A DNA stretch of 64,000 bases from Adiantum capillus-veneris (GCA_014529385.2 CM043953.1:76680372-76744371); one strand, 5' to 3'. Counted from the stretch's first letter, positions 1-11,640 are shown. Numbers and translations: made by a program. The notes: a model not told the origin generated them from the sequence alone.

Positions 1-288
1 ATTTTCTAGTACTTACCATCTTTGTCCATTGTCTCCTCATCCTTGGTGCGAGATAGAGTAATTGGGGCCAGGTGCGGGACGGGTGTCTAGCCTTATTGCA
101 GACATAGCGAGAACCACAAATATAATTATCAATCCATGGGACAAAGCTGACTCGACTAGTACATAGAGGCTACAAGAGGTTTTTAATCCCTTGGAAAACA
201 ACAGACAACTCGCATCTAACTCAAGATACACTCAAATGACAGAAATCACCAGAAGCTAGTCACTCATCGGCAAACAAATTATAACCGT

Positions 289-1303
289 TGTGAAGGATTG
301 GGGGGTTAGCCTCTACAACACCTCAAACCAACACCAAGAAAAGAGGATGAAGATTATATCTCTCTCAAGGTAACATGGGCTGATCTTCTCTCACAATTTT
401 TGATAGCCTCACTCACACTCAGCCTTGACTAGCTTCGACTAGCTTCCCTCTACACCGCTACAACTCCCACTATACTTGGATGCACCAAAGGAAGCAAGGG
501 AACCAAGAAAACCAAAGTAAAAAATTAAATAAAAACAATGGAAATCTCTGTACTTTTTCTCATAAAACCAAGAGCTTCACTTCTTTTCAAACGCCCTTCC
601 ATGTGCTAGTAGAGACTCCATAGGCACTCTCATATATACACATAATTGGACCAAAATCCATCCAAATCAAGCTCACTTTGAAAACCCACAAATTTGAAAA
701 AAAAAATCAAAAAAAGTGATGGAAAAATTGGGAAAAACCTTGCCCTTTTGTGTATGTACAAGCAAGGAATTGCAGCGCATAGTCTACCCTCGACTAGTTG
801 CACCAAAGGGAACCACACACAACATGGCTAACATACCTCAAACCAAGATGAAGAGAGGTCAATATGCAGAGCTAATCACCAACTTCCATCAGCCCATTGA
901 GGAAAGAAACACTCTCAACTCACCACACCAAGCTCTCGCAAGGCAAGAGGGACACCTCTACACCAAAACCCCCACCCTTCACCGCAGGCTGGAGCAACAC
1001 ATAGTTTCTTCTTCACAGCTGAATATCCCTCTTCACTCACGAACTCAAGCTGATAAAAGTTCAGTTTTTCTTTATATTTTTAAAGCACTTACTCACACTT
1101 TTAAGTCTTAACACTTCTATGTACAAAAACAACAATATGTACCCCGCACAACTGGCCCGCATGCGTAGAGACATCTAGCACACACCGCCTTTGTACACTT
1201 TGTACAAGCATGCTTTATTTACATCTAAGGACCCCAAAATCATTAAAGAACATATCTCAAAGGCTTTGGGGTGTCCAGCACCATTCCGCCAAAACACGTC
1301 ACA
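289..1303. mobile_element. Solo LTR of another retroelement inserted in the element A LTR
   Basis: A 1,015 bp segment absent from the two homologous LTRs. It begins TGTGAAGG and ends CGTCACA, i.e. TG...CA termini, and is flanked by a 4 bp duplication CCGT at 285-288 and 1304-1307. Removing it restores the sequence seen in the other copies. It has no convincing coding region; a plus-strand open frame at 716-1111 has no recognisable domain. A TATATA stretch near 630-640, read on the minus strand, may mark its promoter. The family is not represented elsewhere in the window. Confidence 0.75.
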
Positions 1304-1773
1304 CCGTTACAGCATCAAACGACATCCAAACGTCACGAAACTTCTAGGACATGTTTATAAGACCTAAGAACACATGCTTATGGTTTCAAATCTCACTTTA
1401 TAGGTGAAGTGAAAAAATTATAATTATTAACAACAGTGAGTTTTTGACCTAGTCGTTTTCGACCCAGAATGCATTTGAATGCTTAGCAATGATGCCCCAA
1501 CACCCCGCCTATACTTAGTTTATGATTTTGAAGCTTTAATTTCTACTTAAGATGAAATTAGGTCGTGGGTCGGTGATGCCAAAAGATATAGATTACCATG
1601 AAATGCTTACGTCAATGCGTAGAGCTCTTACCTGCGGTTGCAAATGCAACAAACGTCACTACAATGTGACAACCGGGAAGGGAGTAGGAAGCACGAGAAG
1701 GAGAGAAGTGAGCGCCGTTAGCTCACACTGTGTTTCTATTATCCAAAACTTATAAAATACTTACAAAAATTGG

Positions 1774-1781
1774 CTTTTATA
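1774..1781 (-). promoter_or_regulatory. LTR TATA box of element A
   Basis: On the minus strand this reads TATAAAAG within GGTATAAAAGCC. The same box is at the equivalent place in the other two LTRs of the family (54,977-54,984 minus and 58,229-58,236 plus). Conservation in three diverged copies supports a promoter role. Confidence 0.6.
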
Positions 1782-2001
1782 CCTTAGCCAAGGTTTTTGT
1801 GGTCAAAACTGATAATCTAGGAGCTCTAACTAAAGATAGGTTGATACAATTTGGAAGCTTGTAGCCCTGGCTCATCAGTTACATTGTTTATCTGGAAAGT
1901 AGGAGTTACAACATTCCCAATTTATCAAAATAATAAGTGTTTTTACAATAAAAGCTCTGAAAAATGTTATCCAAGTTATCTGAGTTAGTTTGTTGCTAAC
2001 A

Positions 2002-2014
2002 TTCCCCCCTTCCT
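2002..2014 (-). promoter_or_regulatory. Polypurine tract of element A
   Basis: On the minus strand this reads AGGAAGGGGGGAA immediately before the TGTTAGC start of the LTR, the expected place for the plus-strand primer of reverse transcription. It fixes the polarity of element A and identifies 73-2001 as its 3' LTR. Confidence 0.75.
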
Positions 2015-2040
2015 CGACTATGTTGTCCCTTCACACAACT

Positions 2041-2922
2041 TCATGGACTGAAGTAGTCTTCGAGTTGACGGTTAGCGAGGCAGTCTTTAAGCGCATCTAG
2101 TGCTTTCTCATATCTGATTCTTTGTTCTTTGTCACAAACTTGCAAGAACTGCATAGTGACTCTGTTTTTAAGTTCAATGGCTGAATAGCCAACAAATGTG
2201 GATGTAAGGTAACTTATCACTGGCCCAAATATCTTCATTCCCCAAATGAAGAAACTTGTATAGAATGCTTCCTCAAACGCCAACATATTGCTAGAGGCAA
2301 AAACATACATCGGGCGTAGAAGCCGTAGAGGACTTCTTCTGAAGGTTTTCCACTTAAATCATAACAGAGACCTTTATTGCCTTTGAGAAAAGATATCCAT
2401 GGTGCTCCGGCTTGCTCAGGCTCATGAAAAGTTTGAATGCAGGTGAGAATCATTCTGCAAATCTTATAAAGCATGGCACATGAGAGGTCAGGGAGGCTCT
2501 TGAAGAAATTCATGGCGCCCATTAGGGTTTTCACCATGTATTCTTCCGTTGGTGTTCCCTGCTCTGGAGCTAATAGGCGTGGGTAATTCATCCATGGAGG
2601 CCTCTTATTTTTTAGTGCTTCATATGCCTGCCATGTCCTTACCCTTGGTACAGGACAGAATGTGGGGTCTTTTTGGAGGGCTGCAGGTGCTCTTGTGAAC
2701 AAAATTAGATATCTTGAATTCTTGTTTAACCAGCTCTCTCTCCACTTGGGGTGGATATCCTCTGAGCCTTCTACCTGCATATCTTTGTATAGTCTTTCCT
2801 TTACCTATAGTAACTCCACTTTGATCAAGGGGTATGGCAGTGATTGTTGATGACATTGAGCATTGATTTAGTTGGGAGTGAGTTGAGTTAAATTTACCGA
2901 GTGCAGTACTTTCAACTCCCAA
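2041..2922 (-). pseudogene. Unrecognised 3'-terminal ORF of element A (degenerate)
   Basis: Two overlapping minus-strand open frames (2780-2235, about 180 residues, and 2310-2041, about 90 residues) look like one protein broken by a frameshift. The first opens with a basic stretch containing PKWRESW and has a Trp/Cys-rich middle; the second is hydrophobic early (FFIWGMKIFGPVISYLTS), possibly membrane-associated, and ends charged. The position between pol and the 3' LTR matches the place where Athila-type elements carry an extra ORF, but I see no envelope signature (no clear signal peptide or fusion site). Function unknown. Confidence 0.45.
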
Positions 2923-2936
2923 TCCATTGTTGCTTT

Positions 2937-4290
2937 CTATTCAGCATCTGTTTCCTGGGCAGTCTGCTCTTTTAATGCATCTTCCTTAGCTTTAGAAAGC
3001 TGGACCATGGGCACTTGCTCAGCTCTAGTGAGTGGTACGTGAAAGTCCAACTCCGACTCTCCTACTAGCCCTTCTGACAGCTGTGTTTCCATTTCAATAA
3101 ATGAGACTGAGGGTATATCAACGGTTGGTTGTTCAGATGTTCCTGCTTCTTCCTTATGTTTTGGTTGTCCCTCTCTCAGCAGCAGCTGATTGAATCTCTT
3201 TAAGTCGGCTATCTCTTTGATCAATCGCTCTTCTTGTTTGACCCGCATCAATGCAAGGTCTTGTCTTTGTGATTATTCCAGCTTCAGCTCTAACTCAAGG
3301 TCCTTTTTCCTCTTTTCTAAAGTCTGGTAGACTTCATCTGTTCTCTTGATTGAGGCGACAGCAGGGTTTTCTCTTATCTGTCTCAAAAATGCTACTTGAT
3401 CATTGATTCATTGCTTGGAGTATTTCAAGGAAGCATTAGCTACATCAAGATGCACTTGGATCTTTTGTACTGACAAAGTAGTGGTGAGAAGTTTATTGGT
3501 TACTTCTATTAGTTGTTGATCTTTGCTTTTGCATGTATGAATAACTTAGGTAGAAGCTCTCCCAGCTCTTCCATCTCTTTCTACTGCTTCTCTTTGGCAA
3601 GTTGGTGTTGTTCTGCTTCATCCTTCAGCTCTTTGATTTGTCTTTGGAGATCTGAAATAATGTTCATTCATCCAACTCTCCTTGTAGAGCATCAATGACG
3701 AGTTCAAGTTCCCTAGCCTTAGCACTGCGGCTAAGTACTATTGTTCTCATTTTATCTGTCATTAGCTGCATCTACTTGGCATATTCATTGACTTGCGTGA
3801 TGACTTTGTCATTTGTTTCCCATTCAATAGGCTCTACTTGGGGCTGTATAGAGGTTTCAGCCATTTTTGTTTGTGGTTATTTAGGTGGTACTGTGGTTTC
3901 TGCTTGTGCTTGTGGCGGGGGTTCTACTTCTCCTTCTTGAGGCATTGCGGTTGCCTCGACCGATTCTGCTGCTTGAGGCTTTGTGGATGCCTTGGCTGTT
4001 TCTGGTTGGGTTGTTGTAGAAGGTCGTGCCTCAGTTTGTTTTGTTTCTTTTGGTTGTTCAAAACTTGCTTCTGCATGTTTCTTCTCTTTTCCCTTGGCTT
4101 CCTCGCCCTCTTTGGGTGAAGTGGGTTTTGGAGACACATCCCCCTAGTCGTGATGTGACTCACCTTGTTCAGTAGCCTATGCTTGTCTTTGTTGATCGTT
4201 TGCTTCTTCCTTTGCTTTCCTTTCAGCTTCTTAAGCTTCCTTCAGCTTCAAGACTGCTGCTGCCACCTTTTTTGATCTCATCCAAAGGCA
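2937..4290 (-). pseudogene. Coiled-coil and Pro/Ala/Glu-rich ORF in the 3' region of element A
   Basis: Read on the minus strand from 4290, the frames give a Lys/Glu/Ala-rich start, then a low-complexity PKPTSPKEGEEAKGKEKK-type stretch at 4137-3877, a segment beginning MAETSIQPQVEP near 3865, and a long Leu/Lys/Glu/Gln-rich region down to 2937 with heptad-like spacing (for example IKEIADLKRFNQLLL). Several in-frame TAG/TGA codons and frame changes break it, so it is not translatable as one protein. This is a probable coiled-coil accessory protein of the retroelement with no family I recognise. Confidence 0.45.
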
Positions 4291-4956
4291 AGTGGAAGAA
4301 CCAGCTTGCCTCTACCATCAACACTTTCAATTCTTATCAAAGACATCGCCACGGTACACCACCCCAAACCATGCGGTTGCGACCACCTTCACACAAGTAT
4401 TAAAGTTGACAACCAAGCAGGCAATTGATCATGCACCATATGTGCTGACAACACTGACAGGCACAAAGAAAGAAGGTAAAATCACATATCTAGGTGCTCC
4501 TGAAGTACTGACAAGAATAGAATATCATGCTATTGGAATGGCCGATAATTTTTTGCCAACCCCAGATCAGAACACCTCGATTGTGTCTACTCAACCTTCT
4601 CAAGAACCACGCGTTCAACGAAGAGAGTGTATAAGTCAAACGAAGAATCTGCAAAAAGCTCCCATGAAGCTCATAGCAGTGAGAGCTCGGACAATGAGGA
4701 AAGACCAGCAAGAATTGAAGAAATGAAAAAGAAAGCCGTAGCAGCACACCAAGAGGAACCTCAACAAAAGAAGGCAAGGTTTGAAAGAGAAAAGCAAACT
4801 TATGAAAGAAGTCGCCAAGCTACAGGTGAGGACCATGAAAGATGGAGTCCCAGATATATAAGGGGAACCAAAACCAAGAACCCTGCAAGAAATGGAGCAG
4901 AGGATCCCAAGGATTTCCTTGAGCGCATGTATGCGGAAGCAAAATCTCTTTGGTAA
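4290..4956 (+). pseudogene. Plus-strand coding segment, probably an inverted piece of the element A accessory ORF
   Basis: Coding character switches strand here. Plus-strand frames at 4292-4726 and 4627-4956 overlap with a frame change and give charged, repetitive sequence (SSHEAHSSESSDNEERPARI, then KKARFEREKQTYERSRQ) ending in ERMYAEAKSLW. Flanking sequence on both sides codes on the minus strand with similar Lys/Glu-rich composition. The simplest reading is a ~0.67 kb inversion. A short inverted match (CCAAAG near 4285, CTTTGG near 4945) lies at the borders. Confidence 0.4.
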
Positions 4957-5564
4957 AAGTGCTTGTTGTGTTTCTATCTCTGGCCCGCATCGTCATACCT
5001 TCAGTTGGCAACTTCAGTGCCTCGGCCACTATCTCCTTGGTGATTACTACTTCTACCTTCTGCCCTTGTTGATCAATGATTTGTGAAGACCCATCTTCTT
5101 TGATTGTAGATAGTAACTCATATGCCTTCTAGAAATCCACGCCGCATGGTTCCTGGTCGTAGAAGTCTCTTAGGCCTAGCCTTCTATTGGCTTCTTTGGT
5201 GTTTGTCTTTGCAGCTACATCATATATCTCCTTTGGTAGCATTTGTAGTTCCACTTGGTGTCCTTCTTCACTCTTGAACCTGCCAGTGAAAATAGTTGTG
5301 TTGTTGTTCTCAAGATGTTCTTTTGACAAGTAAGTTGCCTTTGTCGTCTTCACTGAACTTGGATCTAATTGGTAAGGTGGCAACTCTTGCAACTTTTCTT
5401 TCTAGGACACCCTTTTCTTTGCCTTCTTGGCAGCTTGCATTGCTCCCCTCATGTCTTGTGTGAGACGGTGTTGAAAATGGAGGACTATGGACTCCCAAAA
5501 TCGTGCATGAAGAAGGTCGAGAGCTCTCTCCTCCAATAGTGACTACTGGAAATGAGGTGATCAT
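4957..5564 (-). pseudogene. Element A accessory ORF, middle part
   Basis: Minus-strand frames at 5564-5310 and 5392-5129 form one degenerate protein. It includes NNTTIFTGRFKSEEGHQVEL and a charged C-terminal half with NRRLGLRDFYDQEPCG, followed by a stop at about 5130. No domain recognised. It lies between the inverted block and an AT-rich spacer. Confidence 0.35.
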
Positions 5565-6195
5565 TTTGGGTTGCCTTGGATATCTATACTCGGACTTCCC
5601 AAACTATTTTTTTCCAAATTACCCTATTAGTCCTACTAGGCCGTGAAATCTATGTTAAACTCAAAAATTTCTTCAATCGGATTCCGTGAGCTCATTCTGC
5701 AAGAATTTGCAAAAGTAGGCCTTGGCAGCCTTATTTAGGCTTCCCGCTTTCATTTGTCGATTCGATTGAAATTTTTTGTGCCTGTCCACCTTGTCCTTCT
5801 AATCATCAATGTATCTTCAGTTTCTCCATCTGAGCTCCTTTGCTATTTATTATTAATTTTTGACCTGTTTATTGAAAAAATAAAAGAAAATAATAAAATG
5901 AGCTAAAAAAGCAAAGTGAAAAATCAATAATTAAGAAAATCCATTGAGAAACACTGCTTTATTATTTTTTGGTGGATTTCTCCATTTTTATGTTTCAATA
6001 TCAAGAAAAATACTAAAAAGAACAAAAAAGACCATTTTTCGGATAGTATATACACTATTTACACTCATCGAGGACATGTTATCACCTTCATTTCCCTGTT
6101 ATGATTTTGTAAGGATATTATTAGGTAATTTTGCAAAAAATCACACGTTAACATCCAACTTTTTTCCTCTCTCTTCAAACATTGCCCTTAATTAC
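5565..6195. other. AT-rich non-coding spacer in the 3' region of element A
   Basis: About 630 bp with long A/T runs and no supported coding frame; a plus-strand open frame at 5944-6219 is probably chance in AT-rich DNA. It could be a decayed insertion, but I found no matched ends or target duplication. Confidence 0.4.
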
Positions 6196-6867
6196 TTAGT
6201 TCCCTTCCACCCCTCCTAGATGGCGTACTCCGGGATGACTATGTGCATGGGTTGAACAATCGTGTCTATGCATAGCTTTGGTTGGCTCTACCATGCTTTG
6301 AAGATCAATGCAATTCAAACCATTATGATGTGCAAGAGTTGGGTCTTGAGTAATTAACTCAAGGGTTTCTGAGGTCGAGGTTTTCTTTTGCTGTCTCCCA
6401 AAGAGAAAATCTTTTGGCTTGTATGCTCTTTGCATTATTGTACCGTCAGGATGCTTTGGCACACTGATTTCCTGAGCTGTCGGCATCAATAATGATGGTT
6501 GTCGAGCTTTAACTCGCCATTAGTATCTTGATTTTTCTTCAACAAAATGTTGTGGTTGAGTGTTTTGAGGCTTAACCCTCCACTGCTTCATCAGTTTTAC
6601 AGTTTGTGGAGAAGATAAGTGCTCTTTTTTTTTTCCAAATCTATTTTGTTTTAGATTCCTTGCTCAAAGATTCTTGTCTTTATGTTTTGAATCTTGGAAC
6701 CATCTTTGGTACAGTAGATGATGTTTTGGGCAGCCAGATTTTTGTGACTCCTTGCATGCTACTTGTAGCATTTGCTTGGCTATAGGATGGAGAATATTAA
6801 TTGCTTTGTGGTTTGCTCTGCTGGTAACCTCCTTTCCATTCCTCTTTGCTTGGTGCAGTTGGAACAA
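6196..6867 (-). pseudogene. Linker ORF fragments upstream of the coiled-coil region, element A
   Basis: Two minus-strand frames, 6867-6664 and 6489-6196. The first includes NHKAINILHPIAKQMLQVAC, the second VPKHPDGTIMQRAYKPKDFL and a His-rich end (HRHDCSTHAHSH). They follow the retropepsin-like domain at 6916-7260 on the same strand and are probably the degraded continuation of that ORF. No domain recognised. Confidence 0.35.
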
Positions 6868-6915
6868 TGAGTTGTCCGCCTTTAGGTGATAGCTTGAGAT
6901 GATTGGTATCCCAAT

Positions 6916-7260
6916 CTAGTACTGCCTTGTACATCCGCATGCTGAGATTCCAAGAATCATTGTTTCATTCATCTGTTCATCTGGTAAGAATATAAATTGA
7001 TGAGGGCATGAACATCCATGTACTATCACATTTAAGCTGAATATTCTCAATGTCGGTGTTGGGTTCTTGTTGCATCCTCTAATAGTCGATATTCCTGAAG
7101 TCAAAGACTGATTCGTTGCTTTCTTGTACGTGGAATAACTGACTGCATTTACTCGAGCTCCTATATCAACCAATGCATTTGTGCTATGATTGTCCAACTA
7201 TACTTTGATAGAAAGGTCCATTCCATCTAGCCATTCATCATCTGTTGACACTCCACCTTT
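6916..7260 (-). pseudogene. Second retropepsin-like domain, downstream of integrase
   Basis: Minus-strand sequence from about 7260 to 6916 contains ALVDIGARVNAVS, the position of an aspartic protease D-T/S-G-A motif (here D-I-G-A), followed about 60 residues later by MILGIS, which resembles the conserved Ile-Leu-Gly after the flap strand. An in-frame TAG lies just before the domain core. The element already has an ordinary protease at 21,627-22,127 (ILDSGVG). Here the domain follows the integrase C-terminus on the same strand, which is not the usual gag-pro-pol order. It may be part of a 3' accessory ORF or the remnant of another element. Confidence 0.6.
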
Positions 7261-7322
7261 CTGTAATTCCCATAGTCATTCATCTAGTTCCAGAGTCTTG
7301 ATGGGAATAGGTATTTGTTGAT

Positions 7323-7968
7323 TTTTGAGAGTAGCTTTCCTTTTGAGTACTCAAAGTTGAGCATCCTCTTGGGCTTCATCAATGACGTGCTGTCATTTTA
7401 TCTTTCTTTGCTTTGCTGCATGCATCTTTTCTACCAATTCATTGGTTAGTGGAAAATTGTACTTCTTTAAACGATAGCCACTAATCCAATTAGCCATTGG
7501 TTCACCATCTAGGGTGGACAACTTAACTGCTCCACTTGGAGATACATCTTCAATGATAAACGGTCCGTTTCCCTTTTTCTTAAACTTGGGAAGGTGTTGC
7601 TTAAGGGAATAGAATAAAACTAAGTCCCCTTTTTTGAAGATTTTTGTAACTAGATGGGAATCAAAAAACTATTTCTGTTTTTGCTTTTGTACATAGTTGC
7701 GAGCTACAGTTGTTAGTCTTTGCTCATCAAGATTTTCCAAATCTTCAAGCCTCTCTGATCATTCATGTCCAGTCCACTCAAGATCCTTAGCTACCCTTAG
7801 TGTCGGCAATAGAAATTCTATAGACTATATGGCATCAAGACCATAAACAAAGTTAAAGGGTGTAGCATTTAAAGTTGTCTTGAATAAAACTCTATAAGCC
7901 CATAGAGCAGTATGGAGATTCATTTCCCAATCTCTCTGTCCTGAACTAACCACTTTAGTCAATACTGA
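7323..7968 (-). pseudogene. Integrase C-terminus, element A, duplicate copy 1 (distal part)
   Basis: Minus-strand translation gives the GPF/Y-type C-terminal module (GNGPFIIEDVSPSGAVKLS) followed by LDGEPMANWISGYRLKKYN. Upstream is the end of the catalytic core (ALWAYR...). Element C is inserted at 7968/15,889, so the rest of this integrase copy resumes at 15,889. The homologous uninterrupted copy is at 17,528-18,786. In-frame stops make it non-functional. Confidence 0.8.
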
Positions 7969-8426
7969 TGTAATGGAATTAGCCTTTTAACTTGAGTTGG
8001 AGCGGAAAGTGAATAACATATTGAGCATTTCCTTGAGTGTTCCTTTGTGTGTAGATGTGGCTTGAGAAAGAAAGTTCTTGGATGGAGAGAGCAACACTAA
8101 CACATTACTTCATTAACATGGCATGATCAATACTTGTAAAAGAGAGTGAGAGAAGAAGACAGAAGTAGAAGTAGCTCTACAAGAAATCAACAACCCCTTG
8201 CACATAATCACTCATAGCTCTTGTAGCATAGCTTATCATAGTGACAATGGAGATTAGAGAGATTGATAAGCAAGCATAAGCATTCTCTTGTGTGGATTTG
8301 CATCCATAGCCAAGAGCTTGTGGTAGTAGGCACTCAACTTCTCAAGCTTGGAGAAGGAGATGGAGTTCTTGCTTCACAAGAGTGTGTGAAGGGAAGAATG
8401 AGAGTGACAGAGCTCATGTGAGGCTC

Positions 8427-8471
<45 letters not shown>

Positions 8472-9146
8472 AGGTCGACCCCCTTCCCTAAGCTTTCCTT
8501 CAAGCTTTTTTGGGCCATGTAGCCCTCTAGCCAATGAGAGATTGGCTCCCTTTGGAGCAATATGTGTAGTCTCTTGACAAGTGTCCTTATTTCCCTCTTG
8601 TGAGGTTAAGCTAGCACCCCCCTTGCTTAAGCAAGATGCCCCCTTGCCTACTTGAGTAAGGTGCCTCTACACTTGACGTGTGGCCCCTTTCCTTTCATAA
8701 GAGTATGGGTCCTTGGTGAGGTGCATACTTACAACACACATCCCTCCTTTGTAGGGCTTGCCTCCCTCTTTGTAGCAAGATATTTGATCTTGGTAAGCAG
8801 GCAGGCCCTCTGCTTAAGCACAGCCCTAGCTTAAGCAAGCTGCCCCCTTGCATGTTTGGACCTTAGTGACTAAAGAGTAAAAATTAAAGACTATGTCTTA
8901 AGGCTTTTAACACTTACCTTTGGAGGCTTTAATGAAGACAACCCTAAGGTCTTTTGCTCCATTGGTTAACATTGGTCTTTGATAGACCTTTTCTCATTTG
9001 GGTCCCTTTACCATTGGCCCCGTGCTGAAATAGATCTATAAGCACATCTATATCTTAACCCTTGTTCCCGTTTTTTTCCCCAAAATAAGTGATCAGTTTA
9101 ATATGAGAAAATTAGTTGGGTTGGTTAGATATTAGATTTTATGACA
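7969..9146 (-). repeat. 3' LTR of element C
   Basis: A 1,178 bp LTR, nearly collinear with 14,412-15,888 but lacking about 290 bp that the other LTR and the related solo LTR at 61,435-63,135 both have. It contains a (GA)n tract at 8431-8469. No strong polypurine tract is visible just right of 9146; the purine-rich AAGAGAGACATAA on the minus strand is the best candidate. Confidence 0.9.
8431..8469. repeat. (GA)n microsatellite
   Basis: Uninterrupted GA dinucleotides inside the element C 3' LTR, also present but longer in the 5' LTR (15,146-15,208). Confidence 0.95.
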
Positions 9147-9149
9147 TTA

Positions 9150-9944
9150 TGTCTCTCTTGAAATCATAGTCATCCTCGACTATGAGGTAGGAGAGATAAA
9201 GTCGTAGTCATTAGTAAATTTTACTTAGCGGGTAGAGAATCCCTTTTTACCCTACGACATCTTTCCAAGATGGATGACTAATCCATTTGGTGCTTGGGAG
9301 ACATACCTGCCGCAAGCATGTCTACTCTTTAGTCCATTTCATTCTCCCAAAGTAGAGTGATAATTTCTACTTGGTGTTTGAGAGACGTCGTCGTCACAAA
9401 CATGATTCTAAGCATGCATACTATTTAAATTTGTGCACATTAAAAAGATCATTTCTAAAAAATTGTACATTTGCTTATTCTAATGTAGCATTGTAAGCAT
9501 TGGCAAGGTTCATACTATCCTTAAGCTATATTCCTTGCATCCATCTAGCATCTTCAAAAGGATAATTTTTGAACTTAATAAGATACCGTTGGATAATCTT
9601 ACCATGTCTTAGTACCTTGTATTCATGCCAAAGGATAGCTTCGGGTTGTAGTACCTCTTCTTGGTCTTCAACTTCGTGAGGGTCTTCAATAATTGGTTCA
9701 CTTTTGGCTCTCCTTTGTAGGGCTTAAGTAGGCTTACATGAAAATCATTGTGTATGAGCCAATGGTTGGGCAACTTGAGTTGATAAGCCGTCTCATTGAT
9801 GGGCTTCAAGATTTGGAAAGGACCATAGTATCTTTTTGCTAGTTTAGCATAATACTTTTGATGGCCCGTAGGATTTTTGCCCGTCGTTTGCCTTAATCGA
9901 GCCTTAGGAAACTTGAGTAAGACCCAATCATTTTCTTTGACCAT
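9150..9944 (-). pseudogene. Element C integrase C-terminal module and chromodomain
   Basis: The minus-strand frame 9944-9609 has the GPF/Y-type module ([20 protein letters not shown], then [14 protein letters not shown]). About 40 residues later, in the same general frame, [16 protein letters not shown] followed by YLIKFKNYPFEDARW matches the aromatic-rich fold of retroviral chromodomains, which in this family steer integration to modified chromatin. A stop after NTRY splits the chromodomain. The remaining ~400 bp to the LTR has no ORF. Confidence 0.8.
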
Positions 9945-10790
9945 TAAGGCCCTTCTGTGCTTATCAACAACAGCTTTTTGCCTTTGTTGAGAGATGGATA
10001 TAGCCTCCTTAATCTTTTGAAAATATTCTTATAGGTCACAGCTATACTCATCGGCGGCGAAGATCTTCCCATGTACTTTGAGTAGCAAGGGACTTTTAGG
10101 TCTTCCCTCAATGATCTCAAAAGGTGCCTTTCCCGTAGAAGTATGTACAGTGTCATTGTAAGCATACTCTACAAGTGGTAACTACTTTTTCCATTGTGAG
10201 CGTTCATCTACTTCTGTAACATAAGTCTTTAGTAGATCGAGTATCGTAAGATTGGATATCTCACTTCGGCCATCCGTTTGTGGGTGATTGGCCGAAGAGA
10301 AGTTCAATCTTGTTCCTAGATTTTCAAAGAGACCTATCCAAAAATTACTCGTCATTCTAGGATCTCTATCTGACACAATGGATGTGGGTAATCCATGGTG
10401 TTTGAAAAACTGTGATATGAAGAGAGTTGCCATTTGGTGTGCCTTAATAGTCTTTTTGATAGGAATAAAATGTGCTTGCTTGCTAAACATGTCGACTATT
10501 TTCCATATTCCCGTATTCCCATGGATAGACTTGGGTAATCCAAAGATGAAATCCATGGATATACTCTCCCATGGTGAATTTGGGATAGGCAATGGCTGGA
10601 GTAATCCAGGTTCCTTCCCCCAATCATATTTGGTCTTTTGGCATACTACACATTTTGAAACATACTCTTGTATGTCCACTTTCATGGTAGGCCAATAGAA
10701 ATACGTCTCTACTCCTCGAAGAGTAGGTTGAATACCTCTATGCCCCGCATAGGGAGGAGCATGGAATTCATACATAACTTTCTCACGAAG
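9944..10790 (-). pseudogene. Element C integrase catalytic core
   Basis: The minus-strand frame 10,775-10,182 carries the zinc-binding end (HAPPYAGHRGIQPTLRGVE, then CVVCQKTK) and an rve core: SMDFIFGLPKS with the first Asp, VSDRDPRMTSNFW with the second Asp, and ANHPQTDGRSEISN before the Glu region. A stop then moves coding to 10,165-9944. The order and motifs are those of gypsy chromoviruses. Confidence 0.88.
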
Positions 10791-10835
10791 GGAATGGGTA
10801 ACACATAGCCTATTGCCGTGGAGAAGATAACCATC

Positions 10836-11640
10836 CTACAAGGTGAATGGTTCCTCTTTCTTCCCCAAAGAAAGGGCTGACATTATATCTCTAAAGTCAG
10901 GGTCATTAGCATACTCGTCTATCATAGAAGATAGGTCATTGTGAGTAGCTATAGACATTGCATTAACTTTTGGTCGTCGTGAAAGTGCATCAGCCACTTG
11001 ATTGTGCTTATAAATCAATGTGAGAAATATGAATATTAAATTGCAAAAGAAAATTTGCCCACCTCATTTGTTTGTCGGAGAGGTTGGATTGCGTCATGAA
11101 ATACTTGAGACTTTGGTGGTCGGTTCACATAATAAATGGAGTCGCCAATAGGTAGTGCTTCCATGTGTCTAGGACATGTAGAACAACTAAAATCTCTTTC
11201 TCAAGAATGCCCAAGGCTCATTCATCAGTATTGATTTGTCAGCTCTCATATGCTATGTCATGCCCTTCTTGAAGCAAAACTCCTCCAAGGCAATCACCAC
11301 AAGCATCACATTGGACCTCAAATGACTTTGAGAGATCGGGAAGCATGAGGATTGGTTGAGAGGTAAGCTTCTCCTTGAGCTTGTCAAAAGCATTTTTCTC
11401 CTTAGAAGTCCATAAATACTTAACGTTCTTCTTAGTTAAGTCATGTAATGGTCCTGCTACTTGGGAGAATTTTTCTATGAAGCGTCTATAGTACGCGCAC
11501 ATACCAATAAATCTTCTTAGCTCATGTAGATTCCTTGGGTTAGGCCATGCTTTTATTACCTCTAAGTTTGATAGATCCATACGGATACCATCTTGAGAGA
11601 TAATATGACCTAAGTATTGAATCTCTTGAAGGAAAATTCA
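10836..11640 (-). pseudogene. Element C RT thumb/connection and RNase H
   Basis: Minus-strand frames 11,580-11,239 and 11,018-10,836 cover the RT end (RRFIGMCAYYRRFIEKFSQV), the RNase H start (FEVQCDACGDCLGGVLLQEG, first catalytic Asp within CDACGD) and its end (HNQVADALSRRP, last Asp). A degraded stretch between them, with the frame lost, contains the rest of RNase H. Confidence 0.82.

Larger units (their letters stand above)
73..2001 (-). mobile_element. 3' LTR of Athila-like gypsy element A, split by a solo LTR
   Basis: On the minus strand this begins TGTTAGCAACAAAC at 2001 and ends at about 73. It matches the LTRs at 54,299-55,209 and 58,017-58,924 along its length, with many scattered substitutions. 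Without the insertion at 289-1303 it is about 0.91 kb, the same as the other two copies. A polypurine tract directly abuts its 5' end on the minus strand, so it is a 3' LTR with the internal region to the right. A weak TGGC-CCC resemblance to the primer site lies just left of 73, so a second element continuing leftward cannot be excluded. Bases 1-72 hold nothing else I can identify. Confidence 0.85.

Noticed and set aside
716-1111. 131-residue plus-strand ORF in the solo LTR
   Set aside because: It lies wholly within LTR sequence, has no domain, and the region looks like promoter/leader DNA.
2041-2780. Envelope-like protein of element A
   Set aside because: The position fits, but I see no signal peptide, fusion peptide or clear transmembrane anchor, so I left it unassigned.
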